A DNA stretch of 64,000 bases from Hemicordylus capensis (GCF_027244095.1 NC_069657.1:442769563-442833562); one strand, 5' to 3'. Positions 11,312-22,013 are shown, numbered from the stretch's first letter. Numbers and translations are program-made. Notes: generated by a model from the letters alone, not told the origin.

Positions 11312-11340
11312 CGTGCACACACACACACACACACACACTT
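11312..11340. repeat. (CA)n microsatellite
   Basis: A gcgcgcgt start passes into about eleven CA units. Unannotated sequence lies on both sides (11103-12063), with a short duplicated phrase (cattggttaa... agagacatgg) at 11571-11632. Confidence 0.9.
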
Positions 11341-12063
11341 CAGCGCTAGTATTTTCTGCCACTGAGCACACAATAACCAGTTCAGTCTCAACAGAGACAG
11401 ATTGCGAGCGTCCAAACCCTCCAGTCTGCCTTGCCGTTGCCATGGCATTTTTTGCTCCATGGCTTTATTTCAAGCCTTCACCCTGAGCCATTGACTTGCA
11501 TATAAAACCTAGCCAGTGGCAAAGTCAGAACAAACATCAGGCACGCCACTACAACAATCCAGACTGGCTTTTCATTGGTTAATATACATGGTTAAGAGAC
11601 ATGGGGGTTTTCATTGGTTAAGAGACATGGGGTGTGTCTGTGATCTGTGAGATGGGCGGGGGGGCTCCAATCTATTCCAGAGCCCACTCTTATATTTTCT
11701 GCTTTCCTTTTACAAAAAGGTTGTTTTAGGATTTTGTCTGGTCATTGCCTGTAATAAAAGTTTTTTACAAAAAGGAGCAAGTCTTGAGATCCCTCCTTTA
11801 TGAAGATGTATGAGAAACTGTGCAGACAGTATTCTGCCCAGTTCTGCCAGTATTCTAAATTATCTTCCAATGTTCTAGCCAGTAAAATGGCCATGTGCTT
11901 TACAGTAATCCCAGCATCTTGGCACTCATGCTTAAATTTCATGAACGTGTTAGCAGCATTACGTAATAAATAATTTTTTTTGCATTTATATGTGTTGTAA
12001 GTGCTTGTATTTTGGCTGACGCCGTTTTGCACTGAAGTCGGAGGCCTTCCCCAATGAACACAT

Positions 12064-12506
12064 GAAGTTGCTTCATACTGAGTCAGGTCACTGACCACCT
12101 TGCCCAGTATTTATTTATTTAAAATATCAACTCTGTCTGGCAGTGGCTGCCCAGGATCTCAGGCAGAGGCCTTTCCCAACACCTACGTCAGATCTGCTTT
12201 TGAGCTGAAGAAGTAACTTGGGAGCCTCTGCATGCAAAGGAGGATGCTTTGCTTTGGAGACGGTCAGCTCAGTGGCACAGCATCTGCTTTGATGCAGAAG
12301 GTCCCAGGTTGAGTCCCTGACAGCATCTCCAGGTAGGCTGAGAAAGGCTCCCGAGTCCTGCCTGAAACCTTGGAGAGCTGCTGCCAGTCAGTATAGACCA
12401 GGGATTCTCAACGTTGGGTCCCCAGATGTTATTGGACTTCAACTCTCATAATCCTCAGCCCCAGTGGCCTTTGGTTGGGAATTATGGGAGTTGAAGTCCA
12501 ATAACA
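12064..12506. mobile_element. two tRNA-derived SINEs (family C) and a truncated MITE
   Basis: 12064-12254 is an old antisense copy (cttcatactgagtcaggtca to ctctgcatgcaaag). 12260-12399 is a sense copy with ggtcccaggttgagtccc. 12400-12506 is the palindromic MITE also seen at 7862; its last end is missing. Confidence 0.75.
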
Positions 12507-12849
12507 AAAATAGCAAAATGTGCAGTTACTATTCTGCTCAGAAATAATTTTCAAGTCAATTTACATAATATGCAAATTAGGCACCTGGATTTGGTAAGCC
12601 AGAATATGGCAGCCCTAACTGTGCCATGCCTTAGACTACCAAAAGTGTGGCGCTGCCATCAGAGGGGATAGTGCTGTTTAAAACAGGGAGAAGTTACTGC
12701 CACTCAGGGTGTATTAATTCCTAGGCCTATCCCTGCCTCTACAACCACCATCAGCTTGCCACCCTCTGATGTTCCTCCAGACATGGATATATTCCAAAAT
12801 CAGTTTGAAATGCTACCAAAAAAATAAAATGGAGAATCCATACTAAGGA

Positions 12850-13060
12850 GGAGGAGATCACATTGTATTCTTGGCGCCATCTGCTGGCAAGCTGTGGCAA
12901 TCAGTGAGACAACTATGTCAGGTTGTTTGACATAACCTTTGTCAAGTTACAATAAAAGGGCTGTGAAAACAAAAGATGGTTGTTTCACTTATTGCTGCAG
13001 ATTGCCAGCAGATGGTGCTAATAGTGTGCATTCCCCATTGCATTTTTCATACTAAGAGCT
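12850..13060. repeat. short repeat-like segment with inverted CTCF-core-like words
   Basis: ggcgccatctgctgg at 12873-12887 is, on the minus strand, CCAGCAGATGGCGCC. ccagcagatggtgc lies on the plus strand at 13005-13018. A similar layout lies at 1982-2095 and shares gattgcca(g)..agatgg and the downstream phrase, so this is probably a dispersed element. The rest of 13061-13724 shows only an antisense LINE-like tail at 13300-13400. Confidence 0.45.
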
Positions 13061-13724
13061 GATGTATCAGCATCTGGAAGAGCAGCGTTCTCTCTCTTGC
13101 TGCACCCTCCATAGCCTGTTCATCATGCTCAGAATGATTGCACCTGCACAAGAAACATCCAAGGGGGGAAACACGGGTACATTTTCCCCAGCCCTTGGAT
13201 GGACACTACAACAGGCATTAAGGGAAGCCAATCACATGGACTGCAGAGTCCATGCTAGCCTTGACATCATCTTTGTCAGTCAGACTGGTGGATGATCAGC
13301 ATTAATTTTATACCACTTTAAAAAGAAACTTCTTACAGAACAATAAGGAAATCAAATGCTAAAAATGAGAACAGCAGCATTTAAAAGAAAGATCAAGAGA
13401 CAACACAATTAAGCAGCAGGATAGAATCAATTAAAATCAATCAGCACTTAAACCAGCGGTCCATTATTAAAAGCAAGGCAGTATAAAACGGCTTCAGTCA
13501 CAGTACTGCTCATTTAGAAACAGCCAGTGTTGGGGTCAAAACATTCTAGTATGATGCTAGAAGCCACAATAAGAGGCCTAGGATGTGTGCAATACACTGC
13601 TCAGTCAGTGGGCTGCATTTGACTGAATGGGCCACAAGATGAGTAGATCTGGTTTAATAGGTTTCTGCAGTCTAATGTCATTGGCTTTGATGTGCTCCTG
13701 ACTCGTAATCTGCCCTGAACCTTC

Positions 13725-14795
13725 ATGATGCAGCTTACCAGAAAGATGAATTAATAATGGATCCCAGATTCACCAGATGGATTAAACTCTGTTTAGAGAG
13801 TCGGGAGTTTTCTTCCTTCCGATATCTATGGTTGGATTCTTATCCAAACCCCTGGTTATCATATGTAAATAACAAAATAATGCAATTGGGACTTTCTCCT
13901 TCTGAATTACTTACGCTGTAAAATAATAAGGTGAAATAAATATTACTTTTATGGTTGCATTATATTGAACGTCAGGAACTTATGTCCTCGGCTAACAGGA
14001 CCTGCTCTCCCTTAAATTTTGGGATTTCTCCCCATATGGGAGGTAGAGGTGCTAATTATTTAACATAGCTCCATTTTTCTAAGTTTTGGGTTTCGTTTGC
14101 TCAGGCCCGTTTAAATGTGCTGCCCTCCTCTCTTTTGGAAAGGAGGTTTGCTAAGGACTCTTCAGTTACGGTTTTCTGCCCTTGTGGCTCTGGCCTCCTG
14201 GGAACTGTTACCCATGTTCTATTATATTGCTCTTTGTATCGAGATGTCAGAGAAGAACCTATTTCCCCTCAGTTAGATTTCCTGGAAGGGGTGAGCTTTT
14301 TTATACACAATATTGCCTTGCGGATACAAGCTGTGAGATTACAAAAGTAGTAACAATTTTTTTTTTAAAGGAGCCAGCGTGGTGTAGTGGTTAGAGTGCT
14401 GGACTAGGACCGAGGAGACCTGAGTTCAAATCCCCATTCAGCCAGGAGACTAGCTGGGTGACTCTGGGCCAGTCACTTCTCTCTCAGCCTAACCTACTTC
14501 ACAGGGTTGTTGTGAAAGAGAAACTCAAGTATGTAGTACACCGCTGTGGGCTCCTTGAAGGAAGAGCGGGATATAAATGTAATAATAATAATAATATCGT
14601 TATAAGATTAAGGTCTCAGTTTTAGGAGCTGTTTTACTGTTTTTAAAGTAATCTATTTTGGATGCTTATATATTGTTTTACTGTGTCTTTTTATCAGTTG
14701 TTATTTGTTGTTATTAGTTATATATGTTATTCTGATTTTTATCTTTTGGCTGGCCAATGGCTGTAATAAAATTGACTGACTGACTGATCTCAGAT
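13725..14795 (+). mobile_element. non-LTR retrotransposon 3' part with C-terminal zinc knuckle, split by a SINE
   Basis: A frame at 14090-14345 reads ARLNVLPSSLLERRFAKD, then CPCGSGLLGTVTHVLLYC and YRDV. This is a CxC...H...C knuckle of I/Vingi-like type (clade uncertain). Upstream frames are broken. A family A SINE occupies 14370-14597. The LINE tail resumes to ctgtaataaaattgactgac at about 14795. The element at 57927-59042 is the same family. Confidence 0.6.
14370..14597 (+). mobile_element. tRNA-derived SINE (family A), complete
   Basis: Full-length: ggagccagcgtggtgtagtg with the A box, gagttcaaatcc as the B box, gtgggctccttgaaggaaga, then ggatataaatg plus TAA units. Confidence 0.9.
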
Positions 14796-15774
14796 GAGCT
14801 GAGGCGTCATGAGACTATACTCAAGTATGTACTATCATCTCTAGCACTGATAACATGCTACATCTTCACATAAATGCATGGCTTATTTGCCCTTACAAGG
14901 TACCTGTGCTTGTTTGAGGCTGCACTAATTTTTCCAAACAAGGCTATTGTTTTGTACTGCTTATAAACTGTCTTAAGTTTATAAGCAGTAGCTAAATTTA
15001 AGCTCAAAATTAAACTTCAAACAAAAAAGACAGATTAGCTTTTAGATTCATGTCTGCTAACTGGGTAAAGAGGCACCTTTTAAAATGGTGTGGGGCAGGG
15101 GGCAATTGTTCCTTTTTCACTGCAGCATAGCAATCTTCCCAGAGTTGTTGCCGGTGTCACCCTTGTATTTATTTTTTAGATTGTGAGCCCTTTCAGACAA
15201 GGAACCAGCTTCTCATCTCATTCCTTTTCATGCGTACACCACTTTGAGGAAGTTTTTGTTGGAAAGCATAGAAGAAAAAGAAGAAGAAATAATAATTCTG
15301 GAGGGGGAGGTATGTTAGTCTGTTACAGCAAAAACAACACACAAACCCCTCAGATATCGTATATAAGAACTGACATTTAAAAATGGTAATATTTGGAAAC
15401 TTGTGGAGAACATCTCAGTCTCCCAGGATACCACTGCAGAACAGAAAGTCACTGTTTTCCAACAACTTCAAAGTTAGACTGCAGGATTAAATCACTGAAT
15501 AAGAATGTATCATTAAACTGAATTGTGTTGGTTTAGGGCTCAGTGGAGCCTAAGGTTTTCTCTCCCATGATAGAATTAGCATAACAAAACTAGAAAGATC
15601 CCCAGTTATTGCTGTTGCGAATGGTCACTGTGCTTATCTTGTGTAACTTTGAACTTTTGTATAAAAACCTTACTTCTTGCATTTTATGGCCTTTGGGGCT
15701 CATTGTTTACTGTCTCTATCTCTGTATATGCATCTAGTATGCCACAGTAAATAAATGCCACAATTAATATTTAA
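14796..15774. other. intergenic, no gene recognised
   Basis: A possible LINE tail lies at 15175-15290 and a purine-rich run (agaagaaaaagaagaag) at about 15270. Nothing else is supported. Confidence 0.4.
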
Positions 15775-16500
15775 CTAGCCAACCCCGCACAGAGCATCTG
15801 TGCAGTGCTTGGGGGCCGGCTGTTTTCCCCTCTCTCTTCCTCCTGCCCCGGTCTATCCCCCTTCCCTCCTGCCCACGCTTTCCAGCCCTCCTCCCTCCCA
15901 TTCCTCCCCCCCCACAGAGCCACGGCGGGCGGCCAAGAAGGGCCCCACTGCCGCCATTTTTACTCCCTCCTGTCTGCCCGCCACCGCCTTTCTCTCCCCC
16001 GCCCACTGCCCGCCGCCACCTTTCTCTCCCTCACCCGCTGCCCGCCGCTGCCTTTCTCTCCCTCGCCCGCTGCCGCCTTTCTCTCCCGGCACTTTCTTCC
16101 CCCTCTCCTCCTCAGTCCTCACTTCAGAACTCTTGCAGCCTGTCGCAAGAGTTCTGCCGCCAAATCCTGGGCATGCATGTCCCACTCACCCCCCCTGGTG
16201 CCAGGCCAGGGCCTGTACTTCCCCCTGCCTCCCAGCCCAGGCTGCAGAGACGGCCCCTCCTCACAACAGCCAGGCACCTCCACCGGCCAAACAGAGCTCA
16301 GCCAATCAGTTGCCTCCACCAGCCAAACAGAGCTCAGCCAATCAGTTGCCTCCACCAGCCAAACAGAGCTCAGCCAATCAGTTGCCTCCGCCAGCCAAAC
16401 ACAGCTCAGCCAATCAGGTGCCTCCCTCGCCGGCAGGCATTGCCTTGCCACATTGCCTTGCCACATCTCCACGCTGGCTGGCTAAGAGAATTAATTATAA
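15775..16500 (+). mobile_element. GC-rich interspersed repeat, copy 2, with a 36-bp minisatellite
   Basis: Starts aactagccaaccccgcacag, then catctgtgcagtgcttgg, as in copy 1. Four 36-bp units lie at 16287-16430, each containing cagccaatcag (a CCAAT word). The end is near aattaattataaagatgtg. A 239-codon open frame spans it, but its repeated PAKQSSANQLPP segment simply follows the 36-bp unit. Confidence 0.65.
16287..16430 (+). repeat. 36-bp minisatellite, four units
   Basis: The word ccaaac starts at 16287, 16323, 16359 and 16395, exactly 36 bp apart. Units 1-3 are nearly identical and the fourth has a few changes. Confidence 0.92.
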
Positions 16501-17078
16501 AGATGTGCCACAGGAGTAGCTCTTGTTAAACCTGAACAGTGAAACAAACCAGTGGTCTCTCTAAAAAGTCATTTGTTCAAAGTCAATATCTTTTTCTCCC
16601 GCCTATGAGACATAGGCAGCAAAGCTGGATCAGAGGAAAAGAGGTAAATTTGGGCAGAATTGTGACATTGGGCCCAACAGCACCTCCCACATCACTATTC
16701 CATTTTCCGAGAAAATATCCTTCACGAATAGTTGGTCAAACGATTGCTTACCTGTCTTACAACAGTTTGTTCCAAGTCATTTTATTCAAAATTTTATATA
16801 AGGATGCCAACTTGGACTAGATTGAAAGTTTGCTGAAGGCCAGATAGAGTAACTGTCTTTCTGTGTGTCCATTAAACCTTTTATTTGATCTAAGAAGAAA
16901 GGCTAGGCTGGCCTAAGGGGCTTTAGTTGAGACCTCATCCTTTCCAAGACTACAGTTCCTGATGGGCATGGCCCTTCCATGAGGCAGGGTGAGGCGGCTA
17001 CTTCAGATGTGCGTATGGGGAGGTGTGCAGGAGGTGGCAAGTGCTACCACCCCTAACAGAGATGTCACCCTGTCCTCC
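16501..17078. other. intergenic, no feature recognised
   Basis: Nothing that I can identify as gene or repeat. Confidence 0.4.
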
Positions 17079-17382
17079 TTGAAGCTGGTCTTGTGGTAGC
17101 AAGCATGGACTTGTCCCCTTAGCTAAGCAGGGTCCACCCTGGTTGCATCTGAATGGGAGACTAGAAGTGTGAGCACTGTAAGATATTCCCCTCAGGGGAT
17201 GGAGCCGCTCTGGGAAGAGCAGAAGGTTCCCAGTTCCCTCCCTGGCAGCATCTCCAAGATAGGGCTGAGAGAGATTCCTGCCTGCAACCTTGGAGAAGCT
17301 ACTGCCAGTCTGAGTAGACAATACTGAGCTAGATGGACCAGTGGTCTGACTCAGTATAAGGCAGCTTCCTATGTTCTTATGT
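17079..17382 (+). mobile_element. 5S rRNA/tRNA chimeric SINE (family B), full-length sense copy
   Basis: The head has agctaagcagggtc, cctggtt and atgggagac with the spacing of the 5S rRNA internal promoter. The body repeats family C (gcagcatctccaagataggg) with a degenerate tRNA-like part, and the shared tail ends ctcagtataaggcagcttcc. Other copies lie at 22014-22310(-), 22912-23424(-), 27532-27834(+), 34676-34833(+), 41028-41398(-), 41946-42175(-), 47820-47905(+, head only) and 61700-61892(-). Confidence 0.8.
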
Positions 17383-18175
17383 TTGAATTTTGCCACGGCT
17401 GCTTCAGCAGCATGGCCTGAGAATGGCTAGCACACACCTGGGAATGGTGGGGTGTGTGTGTGGCATATTGTCCTTCACTTAGGCAGCAAAATGTCTTGGT
17501 CTGCCCCCAGTTCCCAAAGCCTGTCAGAAAACCACATATTTGAAAAAGAACCTCATGGACTGGGGCTGAGGCCTAGCCAAATCTTAAGCTATTTGTACAG
17601 AGAAACCTTGATTTTTTAGATCAATTGTCTAAGGTCAGCCTGGATTAGGTGACGGTTTGGAAAACCAAGGTGAAAAGCAGATGGCCACAAAAGTTGCTAA
17701 AATAAGGTATGAAAGCAGTACAGTGATGTACCAAAATTTGTACACTGCCACACAAAGCACTCTTTGGGATCAGAAAACGCTGCTTCTGCATGAGGTCGCA
17801 CAGCATACGCCCAGCACAGTGGTCAAGACCAGCATGAGGAAAGAAAATGGCTGAACTTCCAGTTCCACAGACACTGTCAGGAAAACCTGAAATCTGGAAT
17901 ATCAGGTTCCAGAAAATAAAGGCCTTAGAGGCCTTTTCAGGCAGAGACTGGAATAAAGGGGTGCAGCATCAGGCCCTGTGATTAGGAGGCAGTATGATGC
18001 CTCTGGATTGGCCAGGCCTGTTATAAATACAAGAAGCTGGGCCATCTGACCTTGGCCTAGTCAACAAGGCAGCATCTTTAGCCCACTGGACTGCATGCTC
18101 AAGCCCCTGGGTTCTAACAACTGACCTCATATGTCCTGGTTTGGATAACACATTGAAGCTATTCTCACGATCACT
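17383..18175. other. intergenic, no feature recognised
   Basis: No gene or clear repeat. It ends where the hairpin-rich tract begins. Confidence 0.4.
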
Positions 18176-18462
18176 GAAAAGCGGGCTAAGGGAGCTTAGC
18201 CCGCTTCTCAGGGATTGTGGGGACCACCAGGCTCGCAGGAGAGCCTGGTGCTCCCAAGGTGGCTAGCCCTCCCCTAAGACGAGATTAACGGAGCGAGCGC
18301 TCTGTTAACCTCATCTTTTTGCTTGTGTGTTGCCGTGGCGACACATGAATAGACCCCCTACTGGGAGGCTGCAAGCAGCCTCCTGAGCTCAGGGGTCTCT
18401 CCAGGATGCCCCATGCACTTGCGCGAGGCATCCTGAAACTTCTGGGGGCCGTAACATTAAGA
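18176..18462. repeat. tract of five consecutive hairpins
   Basis: Stems are at 18176-18209 (agcgggctaag/cttagcccgct), 18225-18250 (caccaggctc/gagcctggtg), 18276-18317 (around gattaacggagc), 18351-18398 (agacccc/ggggtct enclosing ggaggctg/cagcctcc) and 18402-18435 (caggatgcc/ggcatcctg). Most stems are perfect. It is probably a non-autonomous DNA element. Confidence 0.75.
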
Positions 18463-18835
18463 AACTAGTGTTTGTAAGCCCGTTGGATAACGGGCGCTAG
18501 TGGAGCTGTGCGCTCCAGACCCTCGCCGCCATTCCCCCTCCTGCCACCCACCGCCGCCCACGGCTCCGGCCGGGCCCGCCACCTACCGCCGGGCCCACCG
18601 GTGCCCGGGCCCACCGCCGCATAGAGCTTCCCCCGCCGCCTCGTCCGGCGGCCATGTTGGGCGGCCAGAAGCGGCCGCCCCAAAGAAGGCGGGTATGCGG
18701 CGGCGCGGCCAGGCCTCGGCCATGGCTCCGCTGCACCTTGGCCAGTGTCCCCCGCCGCCGCTTACCTGGCTTCTTCAGGGCGGCCGCTTCTGGCCGCCCA
18801 ACATGGCCGCCGGGTGCCGGCATTCGCGGCTGCCT
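18463..18835. mobile_element. GC-rich interspersed repeat, copy 3, with a long inverted repeat
   Basis: Starts actagtgtttgtaa and the hairpin gcccgtt-ggat-aacgggc (18478-18495), then gctgtgcgctcc as in copies 1 and 2. Arms of about 36 bp at 18647-18682 and 18778-18813 are perfect inverted copies (cggcggccatgttgggcggc...). It is CpG-rich, but I see no transcript evidence. Confidence 0.6.
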
Positions 18836-19045
18836 AACAAATTTGTACACAACCCCAAACTTTCGTCTCTGGGTGGTTAGCAATAGCATAAAACAAGTTT
18901 AAAACATATACAAAAATGGAAAACAATTTAACAATTCAAAAATAAACCGGAAATTAAAACCTAAAAATTTAGGAAGCTGAGAAAGCTTGGGTGAAAAGAT
19001 GGGTTTTCAAGTGTTTTTTGAAAATTGCCAGGGATGGGGAGGATT
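18836..19045 (-). mobile_element. L2-type LINE 3' end, antisense
   Basis: tacacaaccccaaactttcg, gggtgaaaagatgggttttc and tgaaaattgccagggatggg are the reverse of the L2 end seen at 39290-39560. Confidence 0.65.
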
Positions 19046-19238
19046 GTATTTTAGCGTTGTCTTTTTAGCGTTGATGTGTCCTCCTACATCCCTGAGGGCC
19101 TCATGCTCTCCTAATGCCAACCTGTGTTCACAGGGGCTCCCTGGCGGCCGGCTCACACTCACAGCCACTGCCAAACCGCCAACCAAAATAAGCAAGTCAG
19201 TCTTCAAAGTGCCACAAATCTCCACATCTTTCTTTACA

Positions 19239-19400
19239 GGTTGCACCACTGTGTCTCACAGCTGCTGTGTGCGAGGACCTAGCCTGGCAACCGGTGAGAC
19301 CCTGGTGGAGCTGGGCCTAGGGGAGAACAACCTGGGTGATGAAGGTGTCAGGCAGCTGTGCACGGCACTAAGCCATGCTGCAAACTCCAGTCCCTGGCGT
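19239..19400 (+). pseudogene. decayed leucine-rich-repeat exon of NLRP type
   Basis: After an acceptor-like tttctttacag, one frame reads LTAAVCEDLA and the next reads ETLVELGLGENNLGDEGVRQ then LC. Together they are the signature of an NLRP-family LRR exon (LTA.CCEDLA ... L.ELDLG.N.LGD.GV..LC). One frameshift separates the halves, near 19295. No companion exon was found, so it is a stray exon or a relic of a retroposed or duplicated NLR gene. A Sauria-like SINE follows about 40 bp downstream. Confidence 0.6.
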
Positions 19401-19439
19401 ATGTTCTGTCACAAGGGTATCATGGGGACAGAATACATG

Positions 19440-19706
19440 CAGACTAAAGTAAAATGTGCCCTCGAGGCAAGTGTCGACTCCTGGCAGCCACAGAGCCCCG
19501 CAGTTTTTCTTTGGTAGAACACAGGAGAGGTTTACCATTGCCATCTCCCACGCTGTCTGAGATGATGCCTTTCAGCATCTTCCTCTATCACTGCTGCCCG
19601 ATATAGGTGCTTCCCATAGTCTGGGAAACATACCAGCGGGGATTCGAACCGGCAACCTCATGCTTGCTAGGCAAGTCCTTTCCCACTGTGCCATCAGGTG
19701 GCTACA
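19440..19706 (-). mobile_element. Sauria-like SINE (tRNA head, BovB-type tail)
   Basis: On the minus strand: gatggcacagtgggaaagga (A box), gccggttcgaatccccgc (B box), then ggcaatggtaaacctctcct and a tail ggctgccaggagtcgacact that resembles the BovB LINE 3' end. A hAT-type terminus lies just beyond at 19727-19800. Confidence 0.85.
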
Positions 19707-20378
19707 TGCAGACTAGAGTAATGTTATTAGGAATGTGCAAAATGTTTTGTGCTTGGAACGTTTCGAGTTCCAACTTGGAAACTTTCCACACTCAAATGAA
19801 GGGCCTTCAAATATGTCTTGCTTTCCTTTACATCAGCTACATGACGCACTTTGTTTTTTCTGTGTCTGTGTGGAAATCCCCCCTTGTCTCAGGCTGATGT
19901 TTTCCAAGCAGTGACTACCTGACAGCAAGTGTTGAGACATCTGTGTGACAGGAACTGCCTGTGACTAAGAGCTGTAGTGAGCTGACAAAGGCCTTCTGTC
20001 TCTTTAAAGCATAAATTCTTCAGCCAAGGCAAGCTAATCTCTTACCAATACTACCAATACTTTTTCCTTATCAATAAATTGTACATCTCCCCCCATCTGA
20101 TGCTTGGCGAAGGGGCAGGGACTGTAAGGACATTCATTCCCCCAAATGCATCATAATTATTGGATGCCGGTTGATATATGCCGTTGAGCTTCTTAATATG
20201 AATGTGTGGGGAACTTTTATGTTTCATTTATATTAAGAAATCCTTTGAATAATTGAGTTACTAAATAATTACTGTATATACCATCTCTCCCTTGCCTCCT
20301 TTTAATTCCCTTTTTTTAGCAAGAAAGCGATTTCCAATTGTTTGCAACGCAAAACTATGCCTTCCAATCACTGCTAAC

Positions 20379-20608
20379 TTACCTTTAAAGGTAAAATTGT
20401 GCTGTCGAGTCGGTGTTGATTCCTGGCAACCACAGAGCCATGTGTTTTTCTGTGGCAGAATACAAGAGAGGTTTACCATTGCCTTCGCCCGTGCAGTATG
20501 AGTTGATGCCGTTCATCATCTTCCTATAGGTCTTTCCCATACCAGTGGGGATTTGAACCACCTCTTGCTCCCTAGGCAAGTTATTTTCTCACTGCACCAT
20601 TAGGTGGC
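20379..20608 (-). mobile_element. Sauria-like SINE, second copy
   Basis: Antisense: gtgctgtcgagtcggtgttg, gtttaccattgccttcgccc, tgcaccattaggtggc. It is shorter than the copy at 19440. No feature is recognised in 19801-20378 or 20609-21172. Confidence 0.82.
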
Positions 20609-21180
20609 TTACACCCCCAATAAGTAATATTACTGCATGTTGAATGAGAGTCATAGTCCCACTAGCCCTCTGTGGCCACCTGAGTGATGTTTCAAAAAAT
20701 CAATGGGCAGCCTCTTTAATTTGCTTCCCTTCCATTTTCACTGTACTCGCGACACAATCCCAAAACCTGAACTGAATTGCCCAGTTGCTTTGCATTGCCT
20801 AAAATTTGGTTCTCTCAATGTCTGAACTCAAATATCCATTCTAATTTCACAGTCATCTTACAAGTGAAAGCCCGTCAGGCTAAAGGATCTCTGCGAAAGT
20901 GCAACAGGGAAGAAAGGCAGACACGAGCCAAGAACAGACCTTGCCATCGATCTTGCTAACTACTTACCAATTTGAGAGAGACCTCCAGCATGGGACTTCA
21001 ACAGTATTGGATTACCTGTATTCTTGATCATCATTACGAATTTTGGCTGACTGATTTCTTACTAGAGATATACGTTCTCAAGTATAATCTACTTTGGCCT
21101 CAAACGGTAATCAGGGTAATGGACTTGCAAATCAGGCTGGGCTCCCTGGACCTCCATGCCTAGCAGAAGTCTCTCTAGGG

Positions 21181-21316
21181 CAGACCTGCTCAACTTAGGG
21201 CCCCCAGCTGTTTTTGGACTATAACTCCCATAATCCCCAGCCACAGTAGCCAATCGCAAGGTATTATGGGAGTTGTAGGCCAAAACCAGCTGTGGGACCC
21301 AAGTTGAGCAGGTCTG
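21181..21316. mobile_element. palindromic hAT-like MITE with exact 8-bp duplication
   Basis: The ends are cagacctgctcaactt and aagttgagcaggtctg, with CTCTAGGG on both sides (21173-21180 and 21317-21324). The interior has aactcccataatccccagcc and its inverse. Confidence 0.9.
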
Positions 21317-21477
21317 CTCTAGGGTCACCAACTCTGACAGAAGCTATCCCACCCCACCCCCCACCAATATTTTTCACAGTATCAAGCTGTTAAAATCTCG
21401 AGTCACCTGGGTGCTTTCCAGAGTACATGCTACAACAGTGGTAAAATGCTTTGGCTTGGCAGGATCATATTGAAAAC

Positions 21478-21507
21478 GTTAATTAATTAATTAATTAATT
21501 AATTTTT
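21478..21507. repeat. (TTAA)n microsatellite
   Basis: About seven TTAA units. At 21549-21563 the CTCF-core-like word CCAGCAGGGGGAGCC follows. 21564-22013 shows nothing else. Confidence 0.85.
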
Positions 21508-22013
21508 ATTTTTAAAAAGTCCAGCCGTTTGTTTGTTTCACAAAGCCACCAGCAGGGGGAGCCATCTTTTCTAGTTTGCGCAAATCTGCTACAATGGGGA
21601 AATACAGCTACCTTTTTTGCAAAGCGCATGCAACACGGTAGCACTGTAACACAAAGATAAAACCCCAAAGGCAGCATCGGAAATGTGAACGGCATCTTGT
21701 TGTCAGGGCAAGGACTGTGGAGTCACAACACAGGAAGTACGGAGGCACACTTAGCAGATACAAAGTGACCCTGTTATAGCATGTAATCTGGAAAGCGCCC
21801 TAGAGTGTGAGGCCAGTTCCTGGAGACTCCGAGCCAATCCTGAAGGGCTAGAGACCTAAAGGTCCCCTTTGCCATCTTCATCCCCATGCTTGCACCCTGG
21901 TTTCAGGCATTTTTAAAAACTAGTTTTATTTGCCCAAGCCTTCTAATTGCTGGATGTAATGGTTTTACTGGCTGCTGCATTTAGTGTTTTAGAGCATTTA
22001 TGGATTGGTTTTA

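Noticed and set aside
15640-15770. Stretch with a TATA-like word, then AATAAA, suggestive of a solo LTR
   Set aside because: No second copy, no inverted TG/CA ends and no target duplication were seen, so I do not call an LTR.
15800-16519. A 239-codon plus-strand open frame with a repeated PAKQSSANQLPP segment
   Set aside because: The repeat is the 36-bp minisatellite read in frame. The region is a dispersed GC-rich element also present at 10098, and other frames are equally open.
18497-18889. CpG-rich stretch with open frames on both strands, possible promoter or first exon
   Set aside because: It is the third copy of the GC-rich repeat with a long inverted repeat; nothing downstream looks like a gene.
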